Positions 18,205-26,289 of a stretch of 64,000 bases of DNA are shown here, piece after piece. The stretch spans positions 78,857 through 142,856 of the forward strand of contig NZ_BOPH01000010.1 in assembly GCF_016863655.1 (NCBI RefSeq), in the 5' to 3' direction. The position numbers and the translations under genes were made by a program. Under the pieces are notes generated by a model. That model saw only the letters and a program-made list of their open reading frames with translations, did not search any database and was not told the origin of the DNA. This stretch comes from Virgisporangium ochraceum (GTDB lineage Bacteria > Actinomycetota > Actinomycetes > Mycobacteriales > Micromonosporaceae). Numbering within the stretch: position 1 is the stretch's first letter; the number at the start of each line of letters is the position of its first letter.

Positions 18205-18963
18205 CTAGCGCAGGAACGTCAGTCGATCTTTGAGCAGCGCGTACCCGACGAACGCCACGATGTCGAGGAGCGCGTGGGCAACGATGAGGGGCAGTACGCG
18301 CTTGAACCGTAGGTAGAAGAGCCCGAAAACGGCACCCATGATGACATTCCCGACAAAAGCGCCGATACCCTGGTAGAAGTGGTAGGCGCCGCGCAGCACG
18401 GCACTGGTGAGCACCACCGTCGTCGCGCGGTAGCCCAGCTGTTTGAGCCGCTCGAACAGGTAGCCGACCACCACGACCTCTTCGAGCACCGAGTTCTGCA
18501 GCGCCGCCAGGATCAGCACCGGCACCGCCCACCAGTGGTCGGGCAGCGCGGCCGGCACCACGTTGGCGTTGAGACCCATCGCCCGCGCCACCACGTAGAA
18601 CCCGAGCCCGGGCAGCCCGATCAGCGCCGCGAGCCCGGCGCCCGTCGCGAGGTCGAAGCCGGGCCGCCTGCGGTCAAGGCCGAGCATCGCGCGCGCGTCG
18701 CCGGGGTCGCGGTGCAGCAGGTGGACCGCGAACAGCGCCGGAACCACCCCGAAGAAGACACCGAGCAGCTGGTACGTCAGGTCCAGCCACGGGCGGCCGG
18801 GTGCCTGTGACGCGTTGAGCGTGGCCGTCTGCTGGGCCAGCCCACCCGGCGCCGTGAGCCGCGCGGCCAACCTGACCACCGCGTACACCGCCGAGGCACC
18901 GAGCGAGACGGCGAGGAGGAGCAGCACCTCCATGCGGCGGTTACGCCGTTGATCGTCGACCAC
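18205..18963 (-). CDS. CPBP family intramembrane metalloprotease (CAAX-like)
   Basis: About 252 aa with several membrane segments. The three conserved Abi/CPBP motifs are present: the Glu-Glu pair in NSVLEEVVVVGYLFERL, the His-containing AYHFYQGIGAFVGNVIMG, and the second His/Asp motif VAHALLDIVAFVGY. These residues form the metalloprotease site of Rce1-like enzymes; the natural substrate is unknown. Start choice: GTG at 18963 with a TAGTGT box 7 nt upstream (leaderless); TTG at 18969 and ATG at 18933 are alternatives. It is divergent from the flavohemoglobin gene and is located upstream of, and in the same direction as, the two subtilases. Confidence 0.87.
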   Translation of the reverse strand: MVDDQRRNRRMEVLLLLAVSLGASAVYAVVRLAARLTAPGGLAQQTATLNASQAPGRPWLDLTYQLLGVFFGVVPALFAVHLLHRDPGDARAMLGLDRRRPGFDLATGAGLAALIGLPGLGFYVVARAMGLNANVVPAALPDHWWAVPVLILAALQNSVLEEVVVVGYLFERLKQLGYRATTVVLTSAVLRGAYHFYQGIGAFVGNVIMGAVFGLFYLRFKRVLPLIVAHALLDIVAFVGYALLKDRLTFLR

Positions 18964-19140
18964 GAGCAAACACTATCCGTCGACGAATTAGTACACGTGT
19001 TCGACAACCCTGTGAGAACGACTAGGGTAAGGGAAAGGGTATGCCTGTCCTCTGCCGGTGTATTTCGAGCCACCCGATCGCTGTCCCTCGAACGGCCAGG
19101 GTGCGCACGGCAGGGTGAGGGAGGTCGCACGAAATGTGCG

Positions 19141-20301
19141 ATGCCGGCCGTCACCGAACTGCACGCTGAGTTCGTGCGTACCCCGGATGCCGGCAGCCTG
19201 TCGCGGTTGTTGAAGGAGAGCTGGGCGCTCGTCGAGGAACAACAGGACAAGTTGGCCAGCTACTTCTACGCCCGCATGTTCCTGAGCAACCCGCAGCTTC
19301 GCGACCTGTTCCCGGTCCAGATGGACGTGCAGCGGGCCCGGCTGCTCGGCGCCATCGTCACCGCGGTGCAGTCCGTCGACGACCCGGACCGCCTCGACGA
19401 GTACCTGACCGCCCTCGGCCGCGACCACCGCAAGTTCCACGTGACCCCGGAGCAGTACGACGTGGTCGGTGCGGCTCTCATGGAGGCGCTGCGCACATTC
19501 GCCGGCGACGAGTGGGCCCCCGAGTACGACCAGGCCTGGCGCGACGCCTACGGGGCGATCGCCGGCATCATGATCAAGGGGGCCGAGAACGACGCGGACA
19601 ACCCGCCGTACTGGCACGCCGAGGTGCTGTTCCACGAACGCCGCGGCCGCGACATCGCGGTGCTCACCGTGCGCCCCCTGCAGCCGTTGGAGTTCCGCGC
19701 CGGGCAGTACTTCAGCCTGGAGTGCAAGCACCAGCCCCGGTTGTGGCGGGTCTACTCGGCGGCCAACGCCCCCCGCAAGGACGGCTCCATCGACTTCCAC
19801 GTGCGCGCCGTCGGCGCCGGCTGGGTGTCGAGCGCGTTGGTCCGCAAGGTGAAGCCGGGCGAGATGCTGCGCCTGGCCGCGCCCATGGGCTCGATGGTGC
19901 TCGACCGCCGCTCCACGCGGGACATCGTGTGTGTGGCCGGCGGCACCGGGCTGGCCCCGATCAAGGCCCTGATCGAGGAGCTGACCAGATACAACCGGAC
20001 CCGCTGGGTGCACGTCTTCTACGGCGCCCGCGACCGCGACGACCTGTACGACCTGCCCGCGCTGAACCGGCTGGCCAACTCGTACCCGTGGCTGTCGGTG
20101 GTGCCCGCCTGCAGCGAGGACTTCGAGTTCCAGGGCGAACAGGGCAACCTCAACGAGGTGGTGGCCCGCTACGGCCCCTGGCAGGACCACGACTTCTTCG
20201 TGTCCGGCTCCCCCGGAATGGTCCGCAACACGCTACGCACGCTGGCCGAGATGCAGGTCCCCGCGATGCGCATCAAGTACGACGCCTTCGGCGACCTCTG
20301 A
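19141..20301 (+). CDS. Flavohemoglobin-like protein (globin plus FAD/NAD reductase)
   Basis: 386 aa. Residues about 12-150 form a globin with proximal His in RDHRKFHVTPEQYD and LFPVQMDVQRARLLGA around the E helix. Residues about 155-260 are an FAD domain with RVYSAANAP (RxYS) and GWVSSALVRKV. The NAD(P) domain has VAGGTGLAPIKAL and ends with SGSPGMV in place of the classical CGP. Flavohemoglobins detoxify nitric oxide by dioxygenation; here that fits with a NO synthase gene 36 kb away, but no regulatory link is visible. The ATG at 19141 is the first in frame near the domain; GGGAGGT lies about 14 nt upstream, rather far for an SD. Confidence 0.88.
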   Translation: MPAVTELHAEFVRTPDAGSLSRLLKESWALVEEQQDKLASYFYARMFLSNPQLRDLFPVQMDVQRARLLGAIVTAVQSVDDPDRLDEYLTALGRDHRKFHVTPEQYDVVGAALMEALRTFAGDEWAPEYDQAWRDAYGAIAGIMIKGAENDADNPPYWHAEVLFHERRGRDIAVLTVRPLQPLEFRAGQYFSLECKHQPRLWRVYSAANAPRKDGSIDFHVRAVGAGWVSSALVRKVKPGEMLRLAAPMGSMVLDRRSTRDIVCVAGGTGLAPIKALIEELTRYNRTRWVHVFYGARDRDDLYDLPALNRLANSYPWLSVVPACSEDFEFQGEQGNLNEVVARYGPWQDHDFFVSGSPGMVRNTLRTLAEMQVPAMRIKYDAFGDL

Positions 20302-20303
20302 CC

Positions 20304-20596
20304 CTTGATCAACTTCACTGGCGGAGTAACTATTCAGGTGGTGGTGGGCGCCGAGGGCTGTGTCTCCCGGCCCGATCTTGGACTTCCAGACATGCCATGA
20401 CGTGTACGGAAGTCCACCATCGCCATGACCTCCTCGATCGACACCGGCCGACACGGTCGCCTCCGACCCCCGCCGGACACCTTTGGCGGCACAGCGACCA
20501 CAACTGTCCGGCGAACAGCCACCACAACCAGGTGAACAGTTACCTGGCGGAAAAGTGCAGCCACACTTGACTTTCTCGCCAGTGAAATTGATCAAG
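20304..20596. mobile_element. MITE-like element with 20-bp terminal inverted repeats
   Basis: The left end CTTGATCAACTTCACTGGCG and the inverted right end (20577-20596) match at 19 of 20 positions. Just inside each end is a second related pair, GTAACTATTCAGGTGGT and, inverted, GTAACTGTTCACCTGGT. The 293-bp interior has no convincing gene. The left end lies 3 nt after the flavohemoglobin stop, and the right end supplies the stop codon of the truncated DUF559-type pseudogene, which indicates insertion into that gene. No clear target-site duplication was found, and a transposase would have to act in trans. Confidence 0.5.
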
Positions 20597-21244
20597 CGGC
20601 GACGAGCCGATTCTGGCGGGTGCGGTCGCGCTGGAACCGCTCGCGGTCGCCGTGGTACGCCCAACCGTCGATCTCCACCACCACCCTGGCCGCCCGGAAC
20701 GCCACCGATGCCGGCCTCCCGGAGCAGGGCCACCGCCAGCCGCTCGGCGGTCGAACGGGTACCGGTCGCCGCCAGGAGCCGCTTCGCCCGCGCGACTCCA
20801 CGCCCACCGGCGTGGTCACGTATCCGCCCGGCCAGGTCGCCCGGGTGGACCCAGCCGACGTGGAGGGCGCGGTCGAGCACCCGCAGCGCCGGCTCGTCGG
20901 GAGCACCCGCAGGCAGTCGAAGACCGTGCGACCCGGCCCCGTCACCGGAATGCCGTCACCGGAATGCCGTCTCCGCGACCGACGTCTCCGGGTGCCAACA
21001 CGTCGCGGAAAAGACGCACGCCAGCCACCGAGCCACACCCGTTCGGGCCGGTCCACAACCACAGGCCCGGCCGCACGACCGGCAGTTCGTACCAGAGCGC
21101 GGCCGACGGACCGGCGACCACCGGGCGCGGCACCGCCAACTGCGCCGCCACGACGAGGACCCGCGTCGTCGGCGGGCTGCCGCGGTTGCAGGCGGGCAGC
21201 ATCCACGAGGAGGCACCGTGCAACGCGCGCCGACGAGCACACAA
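20592..21244 (-). pseudogene. Decayed DUF559/AbiEi-like protein gene
   Basis: Pieces of one ancestral protein lie in shifting frames. The N-terminal part (VVAGPSAALWYELPVVRPGL) is followed by a 14-bp tandem duplication that shifts the frame before TVFDCLRVLP. A single-base loss near 20913 shifts it again before DEPALRVLDRALHVGWVHP. A deletion near 20703 joins LLREAGIGG to VAFRAARVVVEIDGWAYHGD, and the C-terminus stops at RQNRLVAA where the MITE-like element begins. Intact relatives are about 290-330 aa with a C-terminal very-short-patch-repair-like (DUF559) nuclease fold. No start can be assigned with confidence. Confidence 0.75.
20941..20968. repeat. 14-bp tandem duplication causing a frameshift
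   Basis: GTCACCGGAATGCC occurs twice without a gap inside the pseudogene. Reading through one copy only restores GDGIPVTGPGRTVFDC in a single frame, so the duplication is itself an inactivating event. Confidence 0.85.
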
Positions 21245-21271
21245 GGCCTGTGGACAGACCTGTGGAAAACG

Positions 21272-22867
21272 TCAGTAGACCCAGGGCTGGTCGGCCTGGT
21301 CGTACTGGGTCACCGGGACCAGCGGCGCATCCTCCGGCATGCGGTCGGTGTACAGCTGACCGTTGAGGTGGTCGATCTCGTGGGCCACCAGGCGGGCCAC
21401 GGCCTGCTCGTAGGTCACGCGGATCCGTTCACCGGAGATCAGCGAGTTCTCCACCGTCAAGCGCAGCGGGCGGGCCACGAGCCCACGCACGTCGAAGAAC
21501 GACAGGCAGCCCTCGAACTGCTCGTCGGTCTCGGCCGACGCGGCCACGACCCGCGGGTTCAGCAACACGATCGGCTCCCGCGCACCGACCGGGCGCACCA
21601 CCGCGGCCGCCAGCGACAGGCCGAGCTGCGGCGCGGCCAGGCCGATGCCCTTGCGGAAGCGGTGCAACCGGGCCACGTGCACCAGGGCGAGCCCGAGCCG
21701 CTCGACGGTCTCCTCGGCCAGCGCCGACTCGCGGGGCAGGTCGAACCAGCGGCCCGGCGACTGGAGCACGTCGGCGCCCCGCTGGATGATGCCGGCCGCC
21801 GCCATCCGGACGCTGGGCGGCGCCGGCGCGGGCTCCGTGCGTCCCGGAACATAGTGACCACGGCCGTTACCGGCCGCGACCACGGTGCGCTGGGCGGGCA
21901 CCGCCGACTCGGCCGGTTCGCGGAAGCGCCATTCGAGCCGGTAGCGGGCGTGCAGGGGCGGGTTCTCGCACTGCCAGCCGAAGACCGCGCGGTCGCCCTC
22001 GATCTCCTGCTCGATCGGGGTGCGCAGCGGCACCGACTCGGCGCTGAGCGTGGTCTCGACGCCCCACACCACCGGGCGCATGGCCATGGGCAGGTCGAGC
22101 TCGATGCGGATGCGCCTGGTCGGCAGCCGGACGGCGCGCTGGAACCACGGCCCCCACTTGTCGGCGCCGACGTGGTACGTGTACTGGATCATGGCGCGTT
22201 GGCCGGGGTAGAGCGGGAACCGGCCACGCTCGTTCTCGAAGAGGAGCCAGGCCTCCTTGAACGTGTCGCGGTCGGTCTTCGGGCGCCACTCCATGCGCTC
22301 GCCGCCGCAGCTGGCGATCAGGTGCAGTTCGTCCCAGGTGAGCGGGTGCTCGCGGTGGTACTGGTTCGACCGCTCGCTCTCGTTGGGAAAGCGGTCGACC
22401 GCGACCCGGATCAGGTACCTCGTGACCGGCTCGTTGCCGGCGTTGTACAGCGACCGGCGCACGGTGCAGCGGTACCGGCCGTCGACGTACGACAGCCGCG
22501 CGACCTCGCGCTCGACCACCAGACCGGCGCTGGGCGGCAGCCACGCGTCGGAGTCGCGCTGGCTGGGGATCTGGGCGGCGGGCGCGGTCGCGGCCTGGCG
22601 GGTGGCCCGCGACGACGCGCGGAGTTCGTCGTACTCGCGGAAACGCCGCCAGATCGCGCCGCCGGCCTGCAGAACGGCCTCGGCGCGTCGGGCGAAGTCT
22701 TCGGTGGGACGGTGGCGGTGCGCCTCGACATGGCTGAGGTAGGACGGGTCGAAGCCCATCTCGGCCGCCAACTGCTTCTTGGACAGACCGCGTTCGAGCC
22801 GCCAGCGTGCAAACTCTGTGACGAACTCCGCCGATGCCCGTTGTACGGGCGACTCGCCCGTGCCCAT
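21272..22867 (-). CDS. HTH (XRE) / peptide deformylase fusion protein
   Basis: 531 aa in three parts. Residues about 10-70 are an XRE-type HTH (RWRLERGLSKKQLAAEMGF, DPSYLSHVEAHRHRP). Residues about 110-330 form a beta-rich middle domain of unknown type (RYRCTVRRSLYNAGNEPVTR and following). Residues about 395-510 are a peptide deformylase with all three motifs intact: GIGLAAPQLG, EGCLSF and HEIDHLNG, so the metal ligands Cys, His, His and the catalytic Glu/Asp region are largely kept. Housekeeping deformylases are about 170-190 aa single-domain enzymes. The ATG at 22867 is chosen at the domain boundary; the frame is open to 22972. It is divergent from the FhuF-like gene. Deformylation linked to DNA binding is inference. 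Confidence 0.85.
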   Translation of the reverse strand: MGTGESPVQRASAEFVTEFARWRLERGLSKKQLAAEMGFDPSYLSHVEAHRHRPTEDFARRAEAVLQAGGAIWRRFREYDELRASSRATRQAATAPAAQIPSQRDSDAWLPPSAGLVVEREVARLSYVDGRYRCTVRRSLYNAGNEPVTRYLIRVAVDRFPNESERSNQYHREHPLTWDELHLIASCGGERMEWRPKTDRDTFKEAWLLFENERGRFPLYPGQRAMIQYTYHVGADKWGPWFQRAVRLPTRRIRIELDLPMAMRPVVWGVETTLSAESVPLRTPIEQEIEGDRAVFGWQCENPPLHARYRLEWRFREPAESAVPAQRTVVAAGNGRGHYVPGRTEPAPAPPSVRMAAAGIIQRGADVLQSPGRWFDLPRESALAEETVERLGLALVHVARLHRFRKGIGLAAPQLGLSLAAAVVRPVGAREPIVLLNPRVVAASAETDEQFEGCLSFFDVRGLVARPLRLTVENSLISGERIRVTYEQAVARLVAHEIDHLNGQLYTDRMPEDAPLVPVTQYDQADQPWVY

Positions 22868-23045
22868 GTACCCAGCCCCCAGGGAGACGTCCCCTGTACG
22901 CTCAGTGTCACCGTCCTGACAGAACGGCATCACCAAGTCGACGGATTGCTGACAAAAGCCTTGACAGGGCATCGGCCGGGCGCGGTCGGCACACCGCTAC
23001 CGGATTCGCGCCACTTTCCGTGACTGATCCGCACCGCATTCGGTC

Positions 23046-23064
23046 GTTGGTTAGCCTTCCCTAA
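23046..23064. promoter_or_regulatory. IdeR/DmdR-type iron box
   Basis: GTTGGTTAGCCTTCCCTAA matches the actinobacterial iron-box consensus TTAGGTTAGCCTAACCTAA at 15 of 19 positions. A -10-like TATGGT follows at about 23071, and the FhuF-like gene begins at 23113. Iron-replete repression of that gene is the expected effect. Confidence 0.7.
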
Positions 23065-23112
23065 TACCTGTATGGTGAGGCGCTTGAAGGCTGGGATCGG
23101 GGGTAGACAACG

Positions 23113-23907
23113 GTGGTGCTGACCACGCCGCACGATGTGCTGGCAGCGTCGCTCTCCCCCGTGGTCACCACGCTACGTGACGTCGCGGTGAGACACGGTG
23201 AGACGGCGGTGCGCGGGCTCGCGCCCACCCTCGTCGTCGACGATCCCACGGGTTGGATCCCGGCCAGCGACCTCGTCGATGGCGACGGGCTCACCCGGTT
23301 CCTCTCGACCGCCGAGCAACGGTGGAAGGCGCAGCCGCACGTCGCCGCCGCCCTCGCCTGGAAGTGCTACTCCTACTGGCTGGCCCTGCCCGCGCTGATC
23401 GGCTACGCCGGCGCCCGCAGGGTGCCGCTGCCGGCGCTCGACGACGTCCTCGTGACGTACTCGGAGCACCAGCCGTTCCTCAAGCTCGCGCTGCGCCGTC
23501 CGTTCGTCGCCATGCTCGCCACCGACCCGCTCGCCGGCACGGCCCGCCCGGGCGTCCTCGTGCGGGCCGATGACAAGGCGTTGCTGGACGAGTTGAAGCG
23601 CGCCCTCGTGAGCGACCACCTCGACGCGCTCATGGCGGGCATCCGCGGCCGCGTACACCTGGGCAAGCGCACGCTCTGGGGCTCACTCGCCTCCGGCGTG
23701 GCGCACGCGCTCTACCGCGCCGCCGACTCGGTGCCGGGCCCGATCCTGCCGACGATCGACACGGTGCTCGGCGCGCTCGGCATCGACGACCTGGTCGACA
23801 TCACCACCGACCCGGCCACGGGTGGCCTGCACATCGCCCGGCGCACGTGCTGCCTGGCGTTCACGCTGCCCGAGCCCAAGGTCTGCCGCGGCTGCTGCAT
23901 CCGCTGA
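23113..23907 (+). CDS. FhuF-like ferric iron reductase, 2Fe-2S
   Basis: A 264-aa protein ending in the FhuF-type cluster motif Cys-Cys-x10-Cys-x2-Cys (RTCCLAFTLPEPKVCRGC), which ligates a [2Fe-2S] centre used to reduce ferric iron released from siderophores. The central helical region (AALAWKCYSYWLALPALIGYAGA) is typical of the family. The GTG at 23113 is followed by a second GTG codon; GGGGGT lies a few nt upstream. Control by the iron box 49 bp upstream is strongly suggested. No siderophore transporter is adjacent. The stop lies 5 nt from the stop of the convergent membrane-protein gene. Confidence 0.85.
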   Translation: MVLTTPHDVLAASLSPVVTTLRDVAVRHGETAVRGLAPTLVVDDPTGWIPASDLVDGDGLTRFLSTAEQRWKAQPHVAAALAWKCYSYWLALPALIGYAGARRVPLPALDDVLVTYSEHQPFLKLALRRPFVAMLATDPLAGTARPGVLVRADDKALLDELKRALVSDHLDALMAGIRGRVHLGKRTLWGSLASGVAHALYRAADSVPGPILPTIDTVLGALGIDDLVDITTDPATGGLHIARRTCCLAFTLPEPKVCRGCCIR

Positions 23908-23912
23908 GGCTT

Positions 23913-25859
23913 TCAGCCGGCCGTCAGCGGCCGCACGTCCCAGACCCACATGCCGCCGAGCAGCTGACCCTGCCCGGCCAGCGCGTCGCAGATCGTCCGC
24001 AGCTCCTCGACCCGCCAGTGGTGCGCGGGCAGCACCAGCGTGGTCACGCCGGTCGCGCGGAAGTCGGTGGCGGCCTGTGCCCGGATCTCGGGGGTGACCG
24101 TCACCAGCGCGCCCTGCTCCGCCACCTGCCCGAGCATCGACATCGTGGGCGGGTAGATCGGCCCGAACATCGCCACCCGGTCGGGGTCGTTCGGGTTCGG
24201 GGCGAGGAAGTACCCGCCGAACATCCTGTAGTCGTGCTTCGTGGCGGTCTGCCACTGCATCGCGTGCAGGCTCGGGCTCCAGCCCGGCGGCACGCCGAGC
24301 ACCACCCCGTCGCGGGGGATGTGGTCCTTGTACATGGCCGTGGTGAAGAACTCCGGCACGAACGGACGCGGGAACACCGGCAGCGGCGTCGGCGTCAGCG
24401 GACCGAGCACCATGGCGAGCACGGCGACGCCGAGCAGGCGCACCACCGTCCCCTCGACGTTCGTCTCCCCCTCCAGCGTCTCGGCGGTGCGGTGCCGCAC
24501 GGCCTCGTCGTACCGTTTCACCGCGACCGCGAGCATGCACCCGACCACCGGGGTCACCACCAGCGCCAGCCGGGTCGGCACCACCGAGTCGAACAGCGGC
24601 AGCGCGTCGAGCCAGCCCCACGGCGCGATGATGTCGAAGGCCTCGCCGTTCTTCTTCGGCGCCGACCCGAGCGACAGCAACGTGAACACCAGACCGGTGA
24701 CCGCCAACGACCGCACGATCGCGTCGCGGCGCAGCCAGATCACCACCGCGAGCAGCACGAGCAGCAGCGGCCAGCCGAAGAACGAGTTCTCCTCGGTGGC
24801 GCCCTGCGCGAGCTTCGCCGTCACCAGCGGGTCGCCGGCCACCGACCGGCGCGCGAAGTTCCAGTACCCGCCGAGATCGGCGCCGTACAGCAGGATGTAG
24901 TCGGGCAGGCCGCGGTAGTAGCCCTTGCCGAAGAACTGGTGGTAGAGGGGGTAGGCGAGCGCCACGCCGGCGACCAGCGCCGTCGTGCCCAGGCTCTTCA
25001 GGGCGTCGGGGACCCGCGTCCAGAGCTCGCGCGGCCGCGCGAACGCGTACGGGACCAGGAACACGAACAGCGCGAGCGCCGTGAGGAACAGCAGCTCCTC
25101 GTTGACGAACACCTGCAGCACCACGAGGCCGGCGAGGATCAGCCCGCGCATCGCCCAGTGCCGCCCGGGCAGGCCCAGCCTGGTGACGGCGAGCACGACG
25201 AACGGCAGCACGTACTGGCCGGAGATGTTCGGGTGCCCGGTCGCCTGCGAGACCATCGCCGGGGCGAACCCGCAGAACAGGCCGCCGACCGCCGCCGCCA
25301 CCCGGTGGCCCAGCAGCCGGTTGAGCACGAAGTACCAGCTCGACGCGGTGCCGGCGAGCGCCATCGTGGTGATCACCGCGAACGTCACGTCGGCACCGAA
25401 CAGCCAGGTGACCGGCGCGAGCGGCAGCGCGAGCGCGAGCACCGACGTGTTCGCCATCAGGTTGAGGCCGTACGGCGCGTTGATCTTGTCCGAGAACAGC
25501 GGGTTCTCGCCGTGGGCGATCGCGTTGGCGCCGTTGGTCAGGAGCCACTCGAAGAACACCTGGTCCTGGTAGTTGTCCAGGAGCATGAACGACCCCGGGC
25601 CGCCCCACAGGTCGTTGAGCAGGTAGACGGCGAACGCGAGAAACGCGAGATACGGGGCCAGCCGGTACACCAGCGGCGCCTGCTCCGGCTGGCTCTCCGC
25701 GGGCTCCGCGTCGTCCTCCGCGTCGTCCTCCGCGTCGTCCTCCGGCTCCTTCTCGAGGCTGACCGGATCGGGCGACCCGGGCGGTTCGCTCTCCGACTCC
25801 ACAGCGGTACGCCGACCGTCTGCGGGCTCGTGCCCCGGTTCGCTCTGATCGATCGCCAC
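23913..25859 (-). CDS. Polytopic membrane protein, glycosyltransferase-like (paralogue A)
   Basis: 648 aa with an acidic cytoplasmic N-terminus containing an EDDAEDDAEDDAEP repeat, then about 10 or more membrane segments and a C-terminal extracytoplasmic region of about 140 aa. It shares long motifs with the gene at 26290-28104: INAPYGLNLMANTS, FCGFAPAMVSQATGHPN, PRDGVVLGVPPGW and WVWDVR. The overall pattern (many TM helices, large periplasmic loops, soluble tail) resembles GT-C-fold or YfhO-like transferases acting on lipid-linked sugars, but no catalytic Asp motif was assigned. Function is unproven. The nearby methyltransferase and DPM1-like genes may make lipid-linked sugar donors for it. 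Confidence 0.72.
   Translation of the reverse strand: MAIDQSEPGHEPADGRRTAVESESEPPGSPDPVSLEKEPEDDAEDDAEDDAEPAESQPEQAPLVYRLAPYLAFLAFAVYLLNDLWGGPGSFMLLDNYQDQVFFEWLLTNGANAIAHGENPLFSDKINAPYGLNLMANTSVLALALPLAPVTWLFGADVTFAVITTMALAGTASSWYFVLNRLLGHRVAAAVGGLFCGFAPAMVSQATGHPNISGQYVLPFVVLAVTRLGLPGRHWAMRGLILAGLVVLQVFVNEELLFLTALALFVFLVPYAFARPRELWTRVPDALKSLGTTALVAGVALAYPLYHQFFGKGYYRGLPDYILLYGADLGGYWNFARRSVAGDPLVTAKLAQGATEENSFFGWPLLLVLLAVVIWLRRDAIVRSLAVTGLVFTLLSLGSAPKKNGEAFDIIAPWGWLDALPLFDSVVPTRLALVVTPVVGCMLAVAVKRYDEAVRHRTAETLEGETNVEGTVVRLLGVAVLAMVLGPLTPTPLPVFPRPFVPEFFTTAMYKDHIPRDGVVLGVPPGWSPSLHAMQWQTATKHDYRMFGGYFLAPNPNDPDRVAMFGPIYPPTMSMLGQVAEQGALVTVTPEIRAQAATDFRATGVTTLVLPAHHWRVEELRTICDALAGQGQLLGGMWVWDVRPLTAG
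25705..25744. repeat. 12-bp tandem repeat inside paralogue A
   Basis: Unit TCCGCGTCGTCC repeats about 3.3 times. It encodes the acidic AEDD repeats in the cytoplasmic N-terminus of the membrane protein and is absent from its paralogue. Confidence 0.75.
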
Positions 25860-25883
25860 GGCCGGAGTCTAGGCTGTTCCGCT

Positions 25884-26183
25884 ATGTCAGAGACAGAAGG
25901 TGCTATCCGGACCATCGCGGAACGTGTCCGTACCCGTCACGCAGACGACCGGACCTGCCTGGACACCCAGATCCTCTGCCTGGCCGAGGAGGTGGGCGAG
26001 GCGATCCAGGCCTACCGCCGCGCCACCGGCCGGGCCCGGCAGCCCGCCACCTGGGAATCCGTGGCCGAGGAGCTGGCCGACATCGTGATCGTCACCCGGG
26101 TGACCGCCGAACTGGCCGGCATCGACCTCGACACCGCGATCAAGCGGAAGCTGGCCGCGATCGAAGCCCGCGGCGGGGTGTGA
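25884..26183 (+). CDS. MazG-like nucleotide pyrophosphohydrolase
   Basis: A 99-aa all-alpha NTP pyrophosphatase of the MazG superfamily. The metal-binding EExxE...ExxD pattern is visible as AEEVGEAIQAYRR and AEELADIVIVTRVTAELAG. Such proteins remove non-canonical nucleoside triphosphates or lower (p)ppGpp precursors. The ATG at 25884 has a TAGGCT -10-like box 8 nt upstream and no SD, so it may be leaderless. It is divergent from the membrane-protein gene on its left (24 nt apart) and faces tRNA-Ser. Confidence 0.85.
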   Translation: MSETEGAIRTIAERVRTRHADDRTCLDTQILCLAEEVGEAIQAYRRATGRARQPATWESVAEELADIVIVTRVTAELAGIDLDTAIKRKLAAIEARGGV

Positions 26184-26192
26184 CACCTGAAG

Positions 26193-26277
26193 CGGAGGGA
26201 GTGGGATTCGAACCCACGATGAGTTTCCCCATACCGGTTTTCAAGACCAGCGCCATCGGCCACTAGGCGACCCCTCC
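26193..26277 (-). tRNA. tRNA-Ser (TGA)
   Basis: 85 nt: acceptor GGAGGGG/TCCCTCC with discriminator G, anticodon stem CTGGT/ACCGG around loop CTTGAAA (anticodon TGA), a long variable arm and T-arm GTGGG-TTCGAAT-CCCAC. It lies 12 bp beyond the start-distal end of the second membrane-protein paralogue pair, between mazG and paralogue B. Confidence 0.96.
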
Positions 26278-26289
26278 AGTGCCCACAGC

